A stretch of DNA of 7,917 nucleotides from an uncultured Chloroflexota bacterium. Lineage in GTDB: Bacteria > Chloroflexota > Dehalococcoidia > Dehalococcoidales > RBG-16-60-22. The notes under the pieces were generated by a model. That model did not search any database and was not told the origin of the DNA. It worked only from the letters and a program-made list of their open reading frames with translations. The stretch spans positions 1 to 7,917 of the forward strand of contig CAIWTG010000254.1 of assembly GCA_903915565.1 (NCBI GenBank). Direction: 5' to 3'. The position numbers and the translations under genes were made by a program. This document shows, piece by piece, positions 5,132-7,917 of the stretch. The number at the start of each line of letters is the position of its first letter. Positions within the stretch are counted from its first letter, which is position 1.

Positions 5132-7131
5132 TACCCTATCAGCTAATCTGGCTCATCATGCTGCTGCCACTGGCCGCGTTCATCATCAACGGGCTGCTGA
5201 TACGTCCGTTTGTTCAGCGTAAAAGCAAGGTTTACGGCTTTATCACCATCACGGCGATAGCGCTATCGGCGGTGTTTTCCGTCTGGGCGCTGATATCCGT
5301 GATGTCGGCGCAGGATAACCAGATATTAGTCCCCAACATAAGCTGGCTAAACATCGGCAGCTTCAACTTCAGCATCGGTATCATGATGGACCAGCTTTCA
5401 GCCATCATGGTAGTGGTCGTCTCGGTGGTCAGCTTGATGGTACAGATATACTCGCTGGGCTACATGGCACACGATGACGCCGGCTACTACCGCTATTATA
5501 CCTTCATGTCGCTCTTCACTTTCTCCATGCTGGGTCTGGTGCTATCAAATAACCTGCTGTTCACGTTCGTCTTCTGGGAGATGGTGGGGCTATGCTCCTA
5601 CCTGCTCATCGGATTCTGGTTCCATAAGCCGTCGGCCGCCAACGCCGCCAAGAAAGCGTTCATCGTCACCAGGATTGGCGACTTCGGCTTCCTGGCGGGT
5701 ATTTTGATACTTTATTTTAATGCCCACACTTTCGACATCGCCCTACTGCACAATATGGCTATTGCCGGTTTTCTGGGTGGGTCGGCTTTAACATGGGCCT
5801 GCATCGGGTTGTTCGGCGGGGCTATCGGCAAGAGCGCCCAGTTCCCCCTGCATGTGTGGCTGCCGGACGCCATGGAAGGCCCCACCCCCGTCAGCGCCCT
5901 CATCCATTCCGCGACGATGGTCTGCGCCGGCGTATTTCTAGTAGCGCGCATGATGCCCCTGTTCGTCTTTTCTCCTGACGCCATCAGGATTGTGGCGGTT
6001 ATCGGCGGGTTTACGGCTATCTTTGCCGCCACGATGGGTCTGGTGGCTAATGACATCAAGCGCGTGCTGGCTTATTCCACCATCAGCCAGATTGGCTATA
6101 TGATGCTGGGACTGGGGGCGGCAGGCTGGGCGGTAGCTGCACAAATCAACAGCGGACTATTCATGCCCGGCGACGAAGTATTATTACTATCTAAAGCAGC
6201 GGTAGCGGTGGGCATGTTCCACCTCTTCACCCACGCTTTCTTTAAAGCGCTTTTATTCATGGGGGCGGGGAGCGTCAACCACGCCTCCGGCACTTTCGAC
6301 ATGCGCCAGATGGGCGGCCTGCGCAAGACCATGCCCTGGACTTACTTGACCTTCCTCATCGGCTCATTAAGCCTAGCGGGCATCTGGCCGCTGGCGGGAT
6401 TCTGGAGCAAGGACGAAATACTGGCGACAGCGCTTACCAATCAGCCGGTGCTGTTCTGGCTGGCGATTATAACCGTCTTTTTAACGGCATTTTATATGTT
6501 CCGCGCCATTTTCATGACCTTCCACGGCAAGTACCGCGGCGGCGACAAAGAGAGCGGCAAAGATTACAGCCACACTCACGAATCGCCGTGGGTGATGGTA
6601 GCGCCGCTGGTTTTCCTGGCCCTGCTGGCGATAGGCGTGGGCTGGTGGAACGTCACCGGCGGATTCAGTAACTTCTTCGGGGCGGAGAGTGAGGCGGGGA
6701 GCGGGTTTATGGCGGTCTTCAACATCTTCACGCATACCGTCAACGGCGTGCCGCTGCCGCTGATTTCTCTGCTGGTGGCTTTACTGGGTATTTTCAGCGC
6801 TTATGCGGTCTATCTCAAGAAATGGATAACCGCCAAGTCCATCGGCAAGGTCTTTGGGCCGCTGTATGAAGTGGTTATTAACAAGTATTACTTCGACGAG
6901 CTTTATGAAAACGTCATCGTGAAAATAGGTTTAATGAAAGGGCTTTTCACCGGCTTTAAACTGTTCGACGAAAAGGGCGTGGACGGGGCGGTAAACGGGA
7001 CGGCGGAGGTGGTGGTGCGGGGCGGCAAAGCCATAAGACAGGCGCAGACGGGTCAATTACAACTTTACGGGCTGGTTATCGGCGTAGGCCTGGCGGTTAT
7101 CGCGATATGCGTATTGATATGGGGGAGATAA
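5128..7131 (+). CDS. nuoL: NADH-quinone oxidoreductase subunit L (NuoL), distal proton pump
   Basis: Largest antiporter-like subunit (MrpA/ND5 family) at the far end of the membrane arm. 667 residues versus 613 in E. coli. Key charged residues are present: Glu151 (FWEMVGLCSYLL), Lys235 (AIGKSAQFPLHVWLPDA), the HSATMV motif (260-265), Lys311 (NDIKRVLAYST), Lys373 (THAFFKALLF) and the GFWSKDE motif with Lys428. The C-terminal part has YYFDELYE (587-594), belonging to the long lateral helix, and a final anchoring helix (about 646-665). Odd: between QIGYMMLGLG (321-330) and FHLFTHAFFK (364-373) there are 33 residues, where typical NuoL has about 8, an apparent insertion of about 25 containing MPGDEVLLLSK. 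ATG in a 4-base overlap with the small upstream gene. Confidence 0.97.
   Translation: MIPYQLIWLIMLLPLAAFIINGLLIRPFVQRKSKVYGFITITAIALSAVFSVWALISVMSAQDNQILVPNISWLNIGSFNFSIGIMMDQLSAIMVVVVSVVSLMVQIYSLGYMAHDDAGYYRYYTFMSLFTFSMLGLVLSNNLLFTFVFWEMVGLCSYLLIGFWFHKPSAANAAKKAFIVTRIGDFGFLAGILILYFNAHTFDIALLHNMAIAGFLGGSALTWACIGLFGGAIGKSAQFPLHVWLPDAMEGPTPVSALIHSATMVCAGVFLVARMMPLFVFSPDAIRIVAVIGGFTAIFAATMGLVANDIKRVLAYSTISQIGYMMLGLGAAGWAVAAQINSGLFMPGDEVLLLSKAAVAVGMFHLFTHAFFKALLFMGAGSVNHASGTFDMRQMGGLRKTMPWTYLTFLIGSLSLAGIWPLAGFWSKDEILATALTNQPVLFWLAIITVFLTAFYMFRAIFMTFHGKYRGGDKESGKDYSHTHESPWVMVAPLVFLALLAIGVGWWNVTGGFSNFFGAESEAGSGFMAVFNIFTHTVNGVPLPLISLLVALLGIFSAYAVYLKKWITAKSIGKVFGPLYEVVINKYYFDELYENVIVKIGLMKGLFTGFKLFDEKGVDGAVNGTAEVVVRGGKAIRQAQTGQLQLYGLVIGVGLAVIAICVLIWGR
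7121..7127 (+). promoter_or_regulatory. Ribosome binding site of nuoM (TTG start)
   Basis: GGGGGAG at 7121-7127 lies 7 bases before TTG at 7135. The nearby GTG at 7139 is out of frame with the NuoM protein, so TTG decides the start. Confidence 0.65.
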
Positions 7132-7134
7132 CTT

Positions 7135-7917
7135 TTGAGTGTTAATTTCTTATCGACCATACTCTTCCTGCCGGCAGTAGGAGCCATCGTCATCGCTCTG
7201 ATAAAGGGCAAGGACGAAAAGCTCTATAAGTGGCTGGCGGCGATATTCACTGCCATCCCTCTGATACTGGCGCTATATCTCTTCATCGCTTTCGACAGGT
7301 CGGCAGGGGGCTTTCAGTTCGAGGAGAATTACCTCTGGATAGCGCCGCTTAACTCTTATTATCACCTCGGGGTAGATGGATTAAGCTTGCCGCTGATGTT
7401 CTTGACCACCTTCCTCGGATTTTTAGCGGTGCTGATATCCTGGAAGGTGCACGAACGGCCGCGCGAGTTTTTCGCCTGGCTGCTGTTATTAGAAACGAGC
7501 ATCATCGGCGTATTTGTTTCCCAGGACCTGCTTTTGTTCTTCATCATGTGGGAAATTGAAGTCATCCCCATGTACTTCCTGATTTCCATCTGGGGTTCGG
7601 GGAGGAAGGGGTACTCCGCCACCAAGTACGTCATTTACACTCTGTTCGGCAGCGCCTTAATGCTGGCGGGCATTTTGAGTTTGTATTTCTCTACCGGCAG
7701 TTTGAACATGGTGGACATCGCTAACGGCGGACTGGGCATGGCACAGACGGTCATGCCCGCGGCGGCGATATTCTGGCTGCTGTTCATCGGGTTTGCCGTG
7801 AAGCTGCCGATGTTCCCCCTGCATACCTGGCTGCCGGACGCGCATACGGACGCACCCACCGCCGTCAGCGTAATGCTGGCCGGCGTATTAATTAAAATGG
7901 GCGGCTACGGCATGATA
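7135..7917 (+). CDS. nuoM: NADH-quinone oxidoreductase subunit M (NuoM), 3' end cut off by the window
   Basis: Second antiporter-like proton-pumping subunit (ND4 family). 261 residues are visible out of roughly 490-510, with the frame open to the last base. Helices are seen at about 5-22, 33-53, 86-103, 112-128, 131-152, 166-185 and 206-222. The functional residues seen are Glu140 (FIMWEIEVIPMYFLI), equivalent to E. coli Glu144; Lys223 (FAVKLPMFPLHTWLPDAHTD), equivalent to Lys234; and Lys254 (LAGVLIKMGGYG), equivalent to Lys265. These motifs mark it as NuoM rather than NuoL or NuoN. It starts at TTG 3 bases after nuoL, with an RBS at 7121-7127. Together with nuoL it continues the membrane-arm part of the operon; nuoN is expected next, outside the window. 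Confidence 0.95.
   Translation, partial: MSVNFLSTILFLPAVGAIVIALIKGKDEKLYKWLAAIFTAIPLILALYLFIAFDRSAGGFQFEENYLWIAPLNSYYHLGVDGLSLPLMFLTTFLGFLAVLISWKVHERPREFFAWLLLLETSIIGVFVSQDLLLFFIMWEIEVIPMYFLISIWGSGRKGYSATKYVIYTLFGSALMLAGILSLYFSTGSLNMVDIANGGLGMAQTVMPAAAIFWLLFIGFAVKLPMFPLHTWLPDAHTDAPTAVSVMLAGVLIKMGGYGMI

Noticed and set aside
7139..7141. GTG at 7139 as nuoM start
   Set aside because: It is not in the NuoM reading frame; the TTG at 7135 is.
5712..7859. Minus-strand and alternate-frame open frames within nuoL and nuoM
   Set aside because: They are shadows of well-supported membrane protein genes; their composition matches reverse-complement hydrophobic codons.
1..7917. RNA genes, CRISPR arrays, insertion sequences, internal promoters or terminators
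   Set aside because: Coding sequence covers almost every base (longest gap 6). I saw no direct-repeat array, tRNA-like fold, transposase, or GC hairpin followed by a T run.

Overview
The window is one uninterrupted stretch of a respiratory complex I (nuo) operon, entirely on the + strand, with no intergenic space longer than 6 bases. Order: nuoA (5' end cut off), nuoB, nuoC, nuoD, nuoH, nuoI, nuoJ, nuoK, a small 64-residue gene I cannot name, nuoL, and nuoM (3' end cut off). A nuoN would be expected just downstream but lies outside the window.

nuoD runs straight into nuoH with a 1-base overlap. The genes for the NADH-oxidising N-module (nuoE, nuoF, nuoG), which many bacteria carry between nuoD and nuoH, are therefore absent from their usual place. 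What is encoded is the Q-module (NuoB, C, D, I; clusters N2, N6a, N6b and the quinone site) plus most of the proton-pumping membrane arm (A, H, J, K, L, M). Electrons would enter through NuoI from a donor not visible here. This 11-subunit layout is known from Dehalococcoides and relatives, other Chloroflexota, cyanobacteria/plastids (as NDH), and some archaea and deep-branching anaerobes. The separate nuoC and nuoD, moderate GC, frequent GTG/TTG starts and general look of the proteins make an anaerobic Chloroflexota bacterium (Dehalococcoidia-like) my best guess. That is inference, not a sequence match.

The genes are tightly coupled for translation. Seven of the ten junctions are overlaps of 1 or 4 bases (TAATG, GTGA, ATGA, TAGTG types), nuoA/nuoB overlap by 10 and nuoH/nuoI by 11, and the only gaps are 6 bases (nuoK to the small gene) and 3 bases (nuoL to nuoM); counted exactly, there are eight overlaps and two gaps. 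No promoter, terminator, RNA gene, repeat array, CRISPR or mobile element is seen.

Most of the region is conventional. The points worth a second look are the unnamed small protein between nuoK and nuoL, a NuoA in which the usual FD-x-E motif reads LD-x-L, a NuoH loop reading FDLME instead of FDLPE, an apparent insertion of about 25 residues in NuoL, an extra cysteine beside the N2-cluster pair in NuoB, and the missing N-module. I see no clearly new multi-gene system.
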